Shown: piece after piece, positions 1-6,688 of the stretch | Layout: every line of letters begins with the position of its first letter | Position numbering within the stretch: position 1 is the stretch's first letter | NCBI GenBank assembly: GCA_016744275.1 | Contig: JADGEP010000066.1 | Location: forward strand, 1-6,696 | Direction of reading: 5' to 3' | From: Candidatus Krumholzibacteriia bacterium | Lineage (GTDB): Bacteria > Krumholzibacteriota > Krumholzibacteriia > LZORAL124-64-63 | DNA length: 6,696 nucleotides | Program-made: the position numbers and the translations under genes | The notes under the pieces: generated by a model | Databases searched by the model: none | Seen by the model: the letters and a program-made list of their open reading frames with translations, nothing else | Told to the model about the DNA's origin: nothing

Positions 1-22
1 GCCTAACAGCGGGGGCTTTTTT
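1..22 (+). terminator. Right half of a probable intrinsic terminator, cut by the window edge
   Basis: A GC-rich block (AGCGGGGGC, bases 8-16) is followed at once by six T (17-22). This is the descending arm and U-tract of a Rho-independent terminator reading rightwards. The matching ascending arm (about GCCCCCGCT) would lie just left of base 1, so the hairpin cannot be verified. If real, it ends a plus-strand gene outside the window that converges on the lipoprotein gene. Confidence 0.45.
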
Positions 23-94
23 ATAGAGTATTTTCGATTGAGCAAATTAGCTGACAGGGAACAATCCGTAGAGCAGTTCGCCGCAAATCCGAAA

Positions 95-514
95 TCACCA
101 GGTGCCGGACGCCTGGTTCCACATGCCGTCCTCCGTTTTCCGAAATGAGAACCATTGCCCTCCCAGGCAAGACTCGACATAAGCGGAGGCGCACACCCGA
201 ACAAATACACCCTTCTCCCTATATGGGTCCGGAAAAACCAGATAGTTGGTCACATCCATAACGGTCCAACCCTTCTTCTTTTCACCAAACAGGTAGTACT
301 GAATCGAGTCCCAGTCTTCCATTTCCAGATCGCCCTCGAAGCGCACACCGTCGTATTGGTAGGTCACGACAAGCACGCCCTCCCACTCCCGATACTGAAC
401 GATTTCACCCACGTCGCTGATCATCGGTGGTTGTGGAGGATACGGTTCCCGGGTCTCATCCGAGCAACCGGCAACAAGCAGGACGGTCAATAGGAGAAGG
501 ATTTTGCGGATCAT
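95..514 (-). CDS. Small predicted outer-membrane lipoprotein, family not recognised
   Basis: The product is 139 residues. Residues 1-16 are a classic lipoprotein signal: positively charged start (MIRK), a Leu/Val-rich core, then the lipobox VAGC with Cys17 as the lipidated residue. Ser rather than Asp follows the Cys, so by the usual Lol rule it should go to the outer membrane. A proline-rich linker (residues 22-31) leads into a domain of about 105 residues that is rich in Tyr, Trp and acidic residues. Two cysteines (108 and 116) could form a disulphide. I do not recognise the family and propose no biochemical function. The frame stays open upstream to base 988, but the lipobox fixes the start at ATG 514. 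An AAGGA (532-528) lies 13 bases upstream, which is a long spacing. The gene is divergent from the TPR kinase and may encode an accessory of it, but this is only inferred from position. Confidence 0.75.
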   Translation of the reverse strand: MIRKILLLLTVLLVAGCSDETREPYPPQPPMISDVGEIVQYREWEGVLVVTYQYDGVRFEGDLEMEDWDSIQYYLFGEKKKGWTVMDVTNYLVFPDPYREKGVFVRVCASAYVESCLGGQWFSFRKTEDGMWNQASGTW

Positions 515-698
515 AATTTTTTGGAATTCCTTGCTGAACAAACACCAGGACAACGCTTCAGGGCCGCGGCTGAACAATAAGCGGCAACTGTAGCACGCAT
601 TTGAATGTCTGACCTCAAAATAGTCACGCCCCTTGGCCCAGCCTAGTTCTTTCAGTTTTTGATAAAGTCTTAACGTATTCAAAAACAAGCCGATTATT
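515..698. promoter_or_regulatory. Divergent intergenic region between the lipoprotein and TPR-kinase genes
   Basis: These bases must hold the promoters of both flanking genes unless either is read from farther away. I found no convincing sigma-70 -35/-10 pair in either direction. The best plus-strand candidates, such as TTGGCC (634-639) with TTTGAT (658-663), are weak. The notable element is the inverted repeat at 655-686, listed separately. A palindrome GGAATTCC (523-530) lies just upstream of the lipoprotein start and may be chance. Confidence 0.4.
655..686. repeat. Perfect 8-base inverted repeat, possible operator
   Basis: GTTTTTGA (655-662) is repeated as its exact reverse complement TCAAAAAC (679-686), with a 16-base AT-rich spacer. 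The half-site centres are 24 bases apart. The element ends 23 bases before the kinase ATG. The AT-rich arms and long loop make a poor RNA hairpin and no T-run follows, so a terminator is unlikely. A binding site for a dimeric regulator that would influence both divergent genes is plausible but unproven. Confidence 0.35.
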
Positions 699-703
699 GA
701 GGG
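699..703 (+). promoter_or_regulatory. Ribosome binding site GAGGG that decides the TPR-kinase start
   Basis: GAGGG ends six bases before ATG 710 and only three bases before the overlapping GTG 707. The six-base spacing is near optimal, so ATG 710 is preferred over the in-frame GTG immediately before it. Confidence 0.6.
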
Positions 704-709
704 TGTGTG

Positions 710-3445
710 ATGTGGCATTCGCCTATGCTGACCCAACCAAAGGCAGGACACTTGCGTCTCCAACGGACTTCCAGCGCAATCTGCAATTCCACAGTTCGGC
801 GAAATCTGTTCTTGGGCCTTTCCATGCCCCTGCTGGCCTCTATTGCTTTCATTGGCGTTGCAGCGGCGGCGACGACTACACCAGATCTGCCAGACCTGCT
901 TCAAAAACTGGAAAACAGCCGGGCCCACGAACGAGTGGAAATTCTCGTTGAACTGTCCCGCATCTGCAGCCGGAAAGATACCCAGCAAGCTTTAGTCTAC
1001 GGGCAGCAAGGCTTGGTTCTGGCCGAATCTCTCGGCGATTCATCTCTGGTGGCCCGCGCCTGCAACCAATTGGCCTGGGCACATCAAAGCCGGGGAACGT
1101 ATGCCCAGGGGTTGGCCTGGGCCCAACGTGGACAAACAGCCTCCCATGCGGTGGCCGATGGCAGAACAGAATCCCGAGCGCTCAATACCACAGGGGTGAT
1201 CCATTGGCGCATCGGGGACTTTGACCAAGCTCTGTCTTACCTTCTGGATTCGCTGAGTGTTGCCCGAGCTATCGGTGATACTTCACGCATATCCTCTTCC
1301 TTGAATAATCTGGGCATCGTGCACTTGGAACTTGGCCAAAAAGAAGAGGCCCATGAACTGTATCAGCAGTCGCTGGCACTGCATCGCCGCTCGGGCAATC
1401 GGCGGGGACAGGCCAACGTCCTGAACAATCTGGGGCGCTTGTCCAAAATGATGGAACAGCCAGACAAGGCCCTCGAGTTTTATCGCTTGTCATTGGACAT
1501 CCAGCGCGAAATCGGCAACGAAGCCGGCATGGTCAACACCTTCACCAATATGGGCAATTTGTACCTGCTGAAAGGCGAACGGTCGGAGGCCATGGCCCAT
1601 TTTCGGGATGGCCTGAATCTGGCTTCACAGCTGGACGACACCTTGGGTGAAGGCGAAGCCCTGCTCGGCATGGGGCGCAATCATCGGGCCGCAGGCAGGC
1701 CAGATCTGGCCTTGGCCCGGTTGAACCAGGCCTTGGCTTTGCTGGACGATATCGGGGCCCGCCTACAGGTGAGGGATTGCGAATTGGAGCGGTCCCGAGC
1801 CCTGGAGCAGATGGGCCGGTACCAGCAGGCCCTGTCCTCTTACAAGATCTACAAGGCAGACAATGACAGCATCTTCAATGAAGACAGCCAATCCCAAGTG
1901 GCGGAAATGCAGGCCCGGTACGACCTGAACCAGAAACAACAAGAGATCCTGAGCCTCCAGAACGAAAAAGCCATGGTGACTTTGGTGCACGAGCACGACA
2001 TTCTGCTGCGGAGATCACTCATTGGCGCCCTGGTCGTGGCGGGATTATTTGTCGTGATCGCCATACGCCTCATACGCGACAAGGCCCAGGCGAACCAAAT
2101 GATCAGCCTGGCCCACACCGACCTCAAGGCCCAACACCGGGAGCTTGAGGCGGCAGTCAACGAGTTGCAGGCGACGCGAGATCGCCTGCGGGATGCCAAT
2201 GAGGAATTGGAAGACGCCAGCCGTTGCAAGAGCGAGTTCCTGGCCAGCATGAGTCACGAAATCCGCACGCCACTCAACGGCATCATCGGCTTGACCGAGT
2301 TGACGGTGGACTCGGAACTGGGAACAGACCAGTTGGAGAATCTCTCATCCGTCCTGCATTCCGCCGATCACCTGATGGGCCTGTTGAATGATGTGCTGGA
2401 TCTTTCCAAAATTGAGGCAGGCAAACTGATCATCGATACGGAGCCGCTGCTTCTGATTGAAACGGTGAGCGCCGCCACCAATGCCGTGGCGGTGATTGCG
2501 CGCAAGAAAGGGTTGCCGATCCGTCACACGGTCGACGACAGAGTACCCGCCGCTGTCATGGGCGATGCCGGGAGATTGAAACAGATCATCTTCAATCTTT
2601 TGAGTAATGCCCTCAAGTTTACCGAAGAGGGCGAGATTGTCGTGACTGTCTCTCTGGCCACGGACACTCAATTGAGCCAAAAACCAAGCCACGGTGCGGT
2701 CCCGATCTGTATCTCGGTGAAAGATACCGGAGCCGGCATCGCGGACAAGGACCAAGCCGAAATATTTGACGCCTTCCGTCAGTCCGGCAGCGCCGAAAAC
2801 CGAGCCAAAGGCACGGGACTTGGTCTCAACATTGTGCACCAATTGGCGGTCGCCATGGGCGGCGGTGCATGGCTGGAAAGCCAGCTCGGAGTGGGCAGCA
2901 CGTTCCATGTTTCGGCCATCCTGGGCGCCGCATCCGCCGAACAGATGTGCACGCTGCAACAACCTCACCGCGATCGATGCCAATCAGACGAAACACTGTA
3001 CAGCATCCACGGCAAATTGAATATTTTGGTCGCCGAAGACAACAGTGTGAATTGTTTGCTCATTCGCAAACTGCTGCGCAAGCAGGGGCAATCCCCCGTC
3101 ATTGTTGGCAATGGCCAAGAGGCGGTCGACAGGATTCAGGATGGAATATTTGACCTGGTATTGATGGATGTCATGATGCCTGAAATGAATGGATGGGAAG
3201 CCACGCGGGAGATTCGCAAACGGGAAGCGAACACGGCGAAAAACGGAACCAAAAAACTACCGGTTATTGGTCTTTCGGCGGGCGTGATGAAAGAAGAAAT
3301 CCAGCAATGTTTCGCTGCCGGCATGGATGCATTCCTGCCCAAACCCATTCGCCTGGACGACTTGAAAACCACCATTGGCAGCGTGCTTGAAGCCCGCGAT
3401 GGTGGCCCAGTGCTGGAGGGCACCGAGACAAAGTTTTGCGTCTAG
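710..3445 (+). CDS. Membrane hybrid histidine kinase with periplasmic TPR sensor and C-terminal receiver
   Basis: The product is 911 residues from ATG 710. Two arginines (30-31) precede a hydrophobic segment (33-54), which is a signal peptide or first membrane anchor. Residues about 85-400 form TPR repeats spaced 40 residues apart, with LNNLG-type motifs at about 158, 198, 238 and 278. A membrane segment (436-455) is followed by a charged coiled coil (about 457-508). The HisKA domain contains SHEIRTPLNG with phospho-acceptor His516. The HATPase domain has the N-box Asn629 and Asn633, the G1 motif DTGAG from Asp672 and the G2 motif GTGLGL at 701-706. The receiver (about 770-890) has acidic pocket Glu776/Asp777, phospho-Asp820, Ser856 and Lys878, so all catalytic positions are present. 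The topology puts the TPR array in the periplasm and the kinase in the cytoplasm. TPRs usually bind proteins or peptides, so the signal may be an envelope protein; the ligand is unknown. There is no Hpt or DNA-binding output domain, so phosphate should pass to a separate Hpt protein. The architecture is firm and the signal and target are not. Confidence 0.93.
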   Translation: MWHSPMLTQPKAGHLRLQRTSSAICNSTVRRNLFLGLSMPLLASIAFIGVAAAATTTPDLPDLLQKLENSRAHERVEILVELSRICSRKDTQQALVYGQQGLVLAESLGDSSLVARACNQLAWAHQSRGTYAQGLAWAQRGQTASHAVADGRTESRALNTTGVIHWRIGDFDQALSYLLDSLSVARAIGDTSRISSSLNNLGIVHLELGQKEEAHELYQQSLALHRRSGNRRGQANVLNNLGRLSKMMEQPDKALEFYRLSLDIQREIGNEAGMVNTFTNMGNLYLLKGERSEAMAHFRDGLNLASQLDDTLGEGEALLGMGRNHRAAGRPDLALARLNQALALLDDIGARLQVRDCELERSRALEQMGRYQQALSSYKIYKADNDSIFNEDSQSQVAEMQARYDLNQKQQEILSLQNEKAMVTLVHEHDILLRRSLIGALVVAGLFVVIAIRLIRDKAQANQMISLAHTDLKAQHRELEAAVNELQATRDRLRDANEELEDASRCKSEFLASMSHEIRTPLNGIIGLTELTVDSELGTDQLENLSSVLHSADHLMGLLNDVLDLSKIEAGKLIIDTEPLLLIETVSAATNAVAVIARKKGLPIRHTVDDRVPAAVMGDAGRLKQIIFNLLSNALKFTEEGEIVVTVSLATDTQLSQKPSHGAVPICISVKDTGAGIADKDQAEIFDAFRQSGSAENRAKGTGLGLNIVHQLAVAMGGGAWLESQLGVGSTFHVSAILGAASAEQMCTLQQPHRDRCQSDETLYSIHGKLNILVAEDNSVNCLLIRKLLRKQGQSPVIVGNGQEAVDRIQDGIFDLVLMDVMMPEMNGWEATREIRKREANTAKNGTKKLPVIGLSAGVMKEEIQQCFAAGMDAFLPKPIRLDDLKTTIGSVLEARDGGPVLEGTETKFCV

Positions 3446-3684
3446 CCGATTAGGAGACACGTGCTCGAGGATTGGGCCCTGTGTGCCCGTAGCGAATGCT
3501 TGAATGTCGTTTCTTGGTGCGCGGCTCTTCACGAGCGGCGACAACCCACTCAACCAATCAGTCCAGCTTCGACTTCGCGGCCCGCTATAATCTGCCCCTA
3601 TGCTTCTCAATGATTCCATGAAATACCGACAAGCCCATGATCCTCATTGGCATGGCCGCGTCAACAGGACCAACGAAATGCGTT
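3446..3684. other. Convergent intergenic gap between the two hybrid kinases
   Basis: The TPR kinase ends at 3445 and the soluble kinase, coming from the right, ends at 3685. I expected a bidirectional terminator and did not find one. The best hairpin (GCGGCTC at 3521-3527 with GAGCGGC at 3533-3539, one mismatch, five-base loop) has no T-run on either side. A near-perfect -10 element at 3586-3591 is followed by a 44-codon plus-strand frame (3600-3734), listed separately. Nothing else is recognisable. Confidence 0.5.
3586..3591 (+). promoter_or_regulatory. Consensus -10 hexamer TATAAT with no clear -35
   Basis: An exact TATAAT is set in GC-rich DNA. The positions where a -35 box should lie (about 3562-3569) read TCCAGCTT, which is not TTGACA-like, and there is no TGn extension. 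Eight bases after the hexamer an ATG (3600) opens a 44-codon frame that ends at 3734, inside the 3' end of the opposing kinase gene. That frame has no ribosome binding site and no family I recognise. The element could be a promoter for a short or antisense transcript, a leftover promoter, or chance. Confidence 0.2.
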
Positions 3685-5406
3685 TTAAGCAACCGGCACC
3701 AAGCATTTATCAATCATGTTCTTCAATTCTTTGATGCGAACGGGCTTGGAAAGGTATTCGTTCATACCTGCCTCAAGACACTTTTCGCGCGAGCCCACCA
3801 TGGCACTGGCGGTCAGCGCGACGATGATCGAAGAAGCCGCGGTTGTAGAAAGAGACCGAATCTCCCTGGTCGCCTGCAGGCCGTCCATTACTGGCATGTG
3901 GATATCCATCAGTATGATGTCGAAGTTCTGGTCCTTGAGGATATTGACAGCCTGCAATCCGTCTTTGGCCAGTTCGGCATGGTGCCCCAACTTTTGGAGA
4001 ATGCGCAACGTTACGGCTTGATTGATGGGGTTGTCCTCCACCAACAGTATTCGAGCTTCCACATCCATCGTGGTCAGCTCTGCTTCACCGTACGCGGGTT
4101 CCAATGCCGTCGGCGTGAGGACATCAACCGGAACGATGGGCAAATCCAACTGAAAGCGGCTCCCGGCTCCAACTTCGCTTTCCACATGCACCGAGCCACC
4201 CAAGGCGCCCAGAATGCGTTTCACCACCGCCAAGCCCAATCCTCCGCCGTCGTTCCGCTTGGCGATGGTGCGGTCCACCTGCTCAAATTTGTCAAATATT
4301 CGAGTCAAATCATCTTGATGAATCCCAATACCCGTATCAGCCACAATGATTTGCAGGGTCGGTATACCGGTATCAGAGCGATAGTCGGAGCAGGTGACCT
4401 TGATGGCCCCTTCATCCGAAAACTTTATGGAGTTGTCGATCAGGTTCATCACCAACTGCGACAATCGATGTTTGTCACCCCTCAGCCTTTGAGGCAGGGC
4501 GGAGTCGATTTCGAGCCCCAGGTGCAGCCCCTTCTTGCGGGCATTGTCCGCCAACGAATTGATGGCAAAATTCAAGCATTCACGCAGGTCAAACTCTTCT
4601 CTAGCCAAAACCATTTCATTGTTTTCCGAATGCGACAAATCCAGAATATCGTTGACCAGGCGGTACAAATTGTTGGCCGAATATTGGGCAGTTTCCAGGC
4701 AAGGAAGCGAAGCCGGCGAAAGGTCCTCCAACATCGCCAACTCAAGGTTGGCGATGATGCCATTGAGGGGAGTCCGCAATTCATGACTCATGTTGGCGAT
4801 GAATTCGCCTTTGATCCTGTTGGACACCTCTGCCTCGCGCGCACGCGCCGCCGCAGCAATTGATTCAATCTTCAGGCGTTCATTGTCCAGGCGGCCATGG
4901 GCATGACCCACGAGGGTTCCGAGCCTTTTCATCAACCGAAGATGCTCGGGCGAAAAGAACGATTTTTTACTGCTGAAAAAGGAAAGCAGTGTTTTCTGGT
5001 TCTGGTGCTCAAGTGGAATGCACAAACCTGAGGCAAGGCCCATCTGGTCTCGAACCAAGCCAAATGAAGTGCTGCGCTTCAGGTCAAATAGTCGCATCGG
5101 ATGGCCGGCCAACGCACGCTGCGGCAATTCGCTTTTCCGCCAGGGAAGCGCGGCGATTTGAGGCGACGTGGCCGCCAGAACGATCAGACCTTCTTGTTCT
5201 CCAAACAGATGCAGCACACCTTCATCGCACTGTATGTATTCCAGGATGAAATCCATGGCCAATTGGAACGCTGCCCGAGAGTCTTTCGCCAATTGAACCG
5301 CATCCAAACAGTATAGAAGAGCCTCTGCTTCATTGCGCGCGTCTTGTTCGCGAACGAGAGTGCGCTGCAATTCCAAGGCCGATTCGCGCAGATTGTCGAA
5401 GCCCAC
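3685..5406 (-). CDS. Soluble GAF-like hybrid histidine kinase with receiver, partner of the FIST protein (NahK-like role)
   Basis: The product is 573 residues with no membrane segment, so it is cytoplasmic. A short helix (about 5-35) leads into a GAF-like sensor fold (about 36-170) containing the typical SGLCIPL strand at 126-132. A helical linker (about 172-200) leads to HisKA, where SHELRTPLNG carries phospho-acceptor His208. The HATPase has N-box Asn321 and Asn325, G1 motif DTGIG from Asp357 and a glycine-rich GGGLGL at 387-392. The receiver (about 452-570) has Glu457/Asp458, phospho-Asp501, Thr532 and Lys554. All active-site residues are intact. The gene lies 10 bases after the FIST gene in the same operon. 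In known NosP systems the FIST protein modulates the activity of the adjacent hybrid kinase, which then feeds an Hpt protein and controls cyclic-di-GMP or quorum-type outputs. A role of that kind is inferred here. The start is GTG 5406, supported by AGGGG seven bases upstream. The GAF assignment rests on pattern recognition and is less certain than the kinase and receiver domains. Confidence 0.93.
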   Translation of the reverse strand: MGFDNLRESALELQRTLVREQDARNEAEALLYCLDAVQLAKDSRAAFQLAMDFILEYIQCDEGVLHLFGEQEGLIVLAATSPQIAALPWRKSELPQRALAGHPMRLFDLKRSTSFGLVRDQMGLASGLCIPLEHQNQKTLLSFFSSKKSFFSPEHLRLMKRLGTLVGHAHGRLDNERLKIESIAAAARAREAEVSNRIKGEFIANMSHELRTPLNGIIANLELAMLEDLSPASLPCLETAQYSANNLYRLVNDILDLSHSENNEMVLAREEFDLRECLNFAINSLADNARKKGLHLGLEIDSALPQRLRGDKHRLSQLVMNLIDNSIKFSDEGAIKVTCSDYRSDTGIPTLQIIVADTGIGIHQDDLTRIFDKFEQVDRTIAKRNDGGGLGLAVVKRILGALGGSVHVESEVGAGSRFQLDLPIVPVDVLTPTALEPAYGEAELTTMDVEARILLVEDNPINQAVTLRILQKLGHHAELAKDGLQAVNILKDQNFDIILMDIHMPVMDGLQATREIRSLSTTAASSIIVALTASAMVGSREKCLEAGMNEYLSKPVRIKELKNMIDKCLVPVA

Positions 5407-5413
5407 CCCACCA

Positions 5414-5418
5414 CCCCT
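5414..5418 (-). promoter_or_regulatory. Ribosome binding site AGGGG overlapping the FIST stop codon
   Basis: Read on the minus strand, the FIST stop TAG (5419-5417) forms the start of AGGGG (5418-5414), seven bases before GTG 5406. Ribosomes finishing the FIST protein would cover this site, so translation of the kinase is probably coupled to that of its partner. The site also supports the GTG start. Confidence 0.6.
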
Positions 5419-6676
5419 AATTCACTTCCGTATCACGAAATAGAACCACCGAGATCATCAGATTCCCGTGCGCATTTTCCTGGGCCAAATGGCAACCTTG
5501 TTCACCAAAGGTGAAGGTCCCCAAAAAGGGCTCGTTTCCCAGCGCTTTGTTAACGTGCTCGGCCACCTTGGATATTCTATCGCCCACCGTGAGCATGCAA
5601 CCGGCACAGTACACAACCAGACCGCCCAGAACGGGCGCCTCCGGATTGGAACTCGCCTCGCGCGCAGCGTCGGTCACCCGTTCGGCCCGGACAACCAATT
5701 GGTCGCGCGTGCCTTTCATCAGAATCAACTCTGTACCGGTTTCAACTTCTGCGAACAAGTGAAGGGTGCCATCAGTATCCATATTGGCCGGATGCATGAG
5801 CGTAAAGTGTTCGACCCCAACGGCTTCATCCACCATATAGCCAAGTGGCGCCAGGCTGGATTCAGCCAGGATATTCCCGCCTTCGACAACCCACTTCGTC
5901 AACTGACCACCGGTCCATTCGTTGTAAACTTCGGTTGCGGGTCTTCCGTCGATGGAAATGATCTTCCGGCCTTCAGCCTCTGTTACGGTGCCGCGGCATG
6001 AGGTGGGGTCGTATCCGCTATGGAAGGCAAAGCTGGTTTCCACTGACGGGAACAGAGCGGTGATCACAACGCCATTGTCGTAGGTTTTGCCGCCAGCGAT
6101 TTGTGTCCAGTGCCCGGCAATGGCGTTGTCGGCCGCACTGCCCCCCGCCACAGGAACATTTTCTCCCACCACATCAGCAATCCCATGCAACAGGTCTTCC
6201 TCTGTTCCTGGCGCGGCGCTGATCCAGATCAAGGAAGGTGTTTCGTCCGGACGTCCCGAGTTTTCCAGGGCTTGTTCCATGGCCGCCGTAGCCGCTTCAC
6301 GGGGAGAGTCGTCAATTTCCGCCCCGCCCACTCCATAGTTCCCATTTGGGTCCGAAATCACAAACAAGCCCATGGCCGCCGAATTGTTCCCCCAAACGCC
6401 CTCTTCGTTCATGATGGAACGGCACGAAGACCCGCCCAGGAGAAGGGATTCTTTGCCTACCGATTTGATGCCGTTGGAAATTATTTCCGCATCGTGAGAT
6501 TCTGTATAAAAAGCCACAATCCAGGAGGCTGATTCGACTAAATCTGGGCCCAAACCACTCAGGCATTCGCGAACAGCCTCGATAGTGTCCGTGATTGATG
6601 AGGCGACCGTGCCGCACCGGAACCTCGTCGCGGTGCTGCTTGATATGGGGCTAGAGGTCATTGGTGAAAGCGACAA
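5417..6676 (-). CDS. FIST-domain sensor protein (FIST_N plus FIST_C), NosP-like
   Basis: The product is 419 residues, soluble, with no signal peptide. It matches the FIST family: the N-terminal motif ATRFRCGTASS-like at 16-27, a FIST_N region to about 235 with LLLGGSSC (78-85) and VAGGSAADN (176-184), and a FIST_C region (about 245-395) that ends in the characteristic FTFGEQGC (388-395). FIST proteins are input modules of signal transduction. Those beside hybrid kinases include NosP, a haem-binding nitric-oxide sensor that controls its kinase. The operon with a GAF-like hybrid kinase fits this role. Ten histidines (61, 164, 189, 219, 290, 295, 306, 374, 396, 403) are present, but I cannot say which, if any, binds haem. 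The motif CAGC (357-360) is unusual and is discussed in the findings. The start is TTG 6676, with AAGGAG six bases upstream. ATG 6661 lies 21 bases from that site and is less likely. The frame is open to the window edge, so a longer N-terminus cannot be excluded. Another small-molecule ligand remains possible. Confidence 0.9.
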   Translation of the reverse strand: MSLSPMTSSPISSSTATRFRCGTVASSITDTIEAVRECLSGLGPDLVESASWIVAFYTESHDAEIISNGIKSVGKESLLLGGSSCRSIMNEEGVWGNNSAAMGLFVISDPNGNYGVGGAEIDDSPREAATAAMEQALENSGRPDETPSLIWISAAPGTEEDLLHGIADVVGENVPVAGGSAADNAIAGHWTQIAGGKTYDNGVVITALFPSVETSFAFHSGYDPTSCRGTVTEAEGRKIISIDGRPATEVYNEWTGGQLTKWVVEGGNILAESSLAPLGYMVDEAVGVEHFTLMHPANMDTDGTLHLFAEVETGTELILMKGTRDQLVVRAERVTDAAREASSNPEAPVLGGLVVYCAGCMLTVGDRISKVAEHVNKALGNEPFLGTFTFGEQGCHLAQENAHGNLMISVVLFRDTEVN

Positions 6677-6682
6677 ATCATT

Positions 6683-6688
6683 CTCCTT
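6683..6688 (-). promoter_or_regulatory. Ribosome binding site AAGGAG that decides the FIST start
   Basis: A strong AAGGAG stands six bases before TTG 6676, the ideal distance, and this is why the rare TTG start is chosen over ATG 6661. The same site is only one base from an out-of-frame ATG at 6681, which opens a seven-codon frame ending in TGA at 6658. The promoter of the operon lies outside the window. Confidence 0.6.

Noticed and set aside
707..709. GTG 707 as the start of the TPR kinase
   Set aside because: It is only three bases from GAGGG, while the adjacent ATG 710 has six-base spacing. The difference is one residue.
515..988. Extension of the lipoprotein frame upstream to give a 297-residue protein
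   Set aside because: The extension would run through the intergenic region and antisense to the TPR kinase start, and would bury the lipoprotein signal in the middle. The intergenic part (about 515-680) reads somewhat protein-like, so a decayed gene remnant is conceivable, but nothing supports it.
2345..2983. A 212-residue minus-strand frame
   Set aside because: It lies antisense to the HisKA and HATPase region of the TPR kinase and resembles no protein family I know. The plus-strand gene explains this DNA.
3521..3539. Hairpin GCGGCTC/GAGCGGC as a terminator between the convergent kinases
   Set aside because: The stem has an internal mismatch and no T-run follows on either strand, so it does not qualify as an intrinsic terminator.
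3257..3619. A 120-residue minus-strand frame downstream of the FIST operon
   Set aside because: More than half of it is antisense to the receiver of the TPR kinase, there is no ribosome binding site, and the composition is low in typical protein patterns.
3637..4863. A 408-residue open frame on the plus strand
   Set aside because: It runs antisense to the kinase and receiver domains of the soluble hybrid kinase, whose motifs are complete. Its product has no recognisable domain, and no ribosome binding site supports its start. It is a shadow frame.
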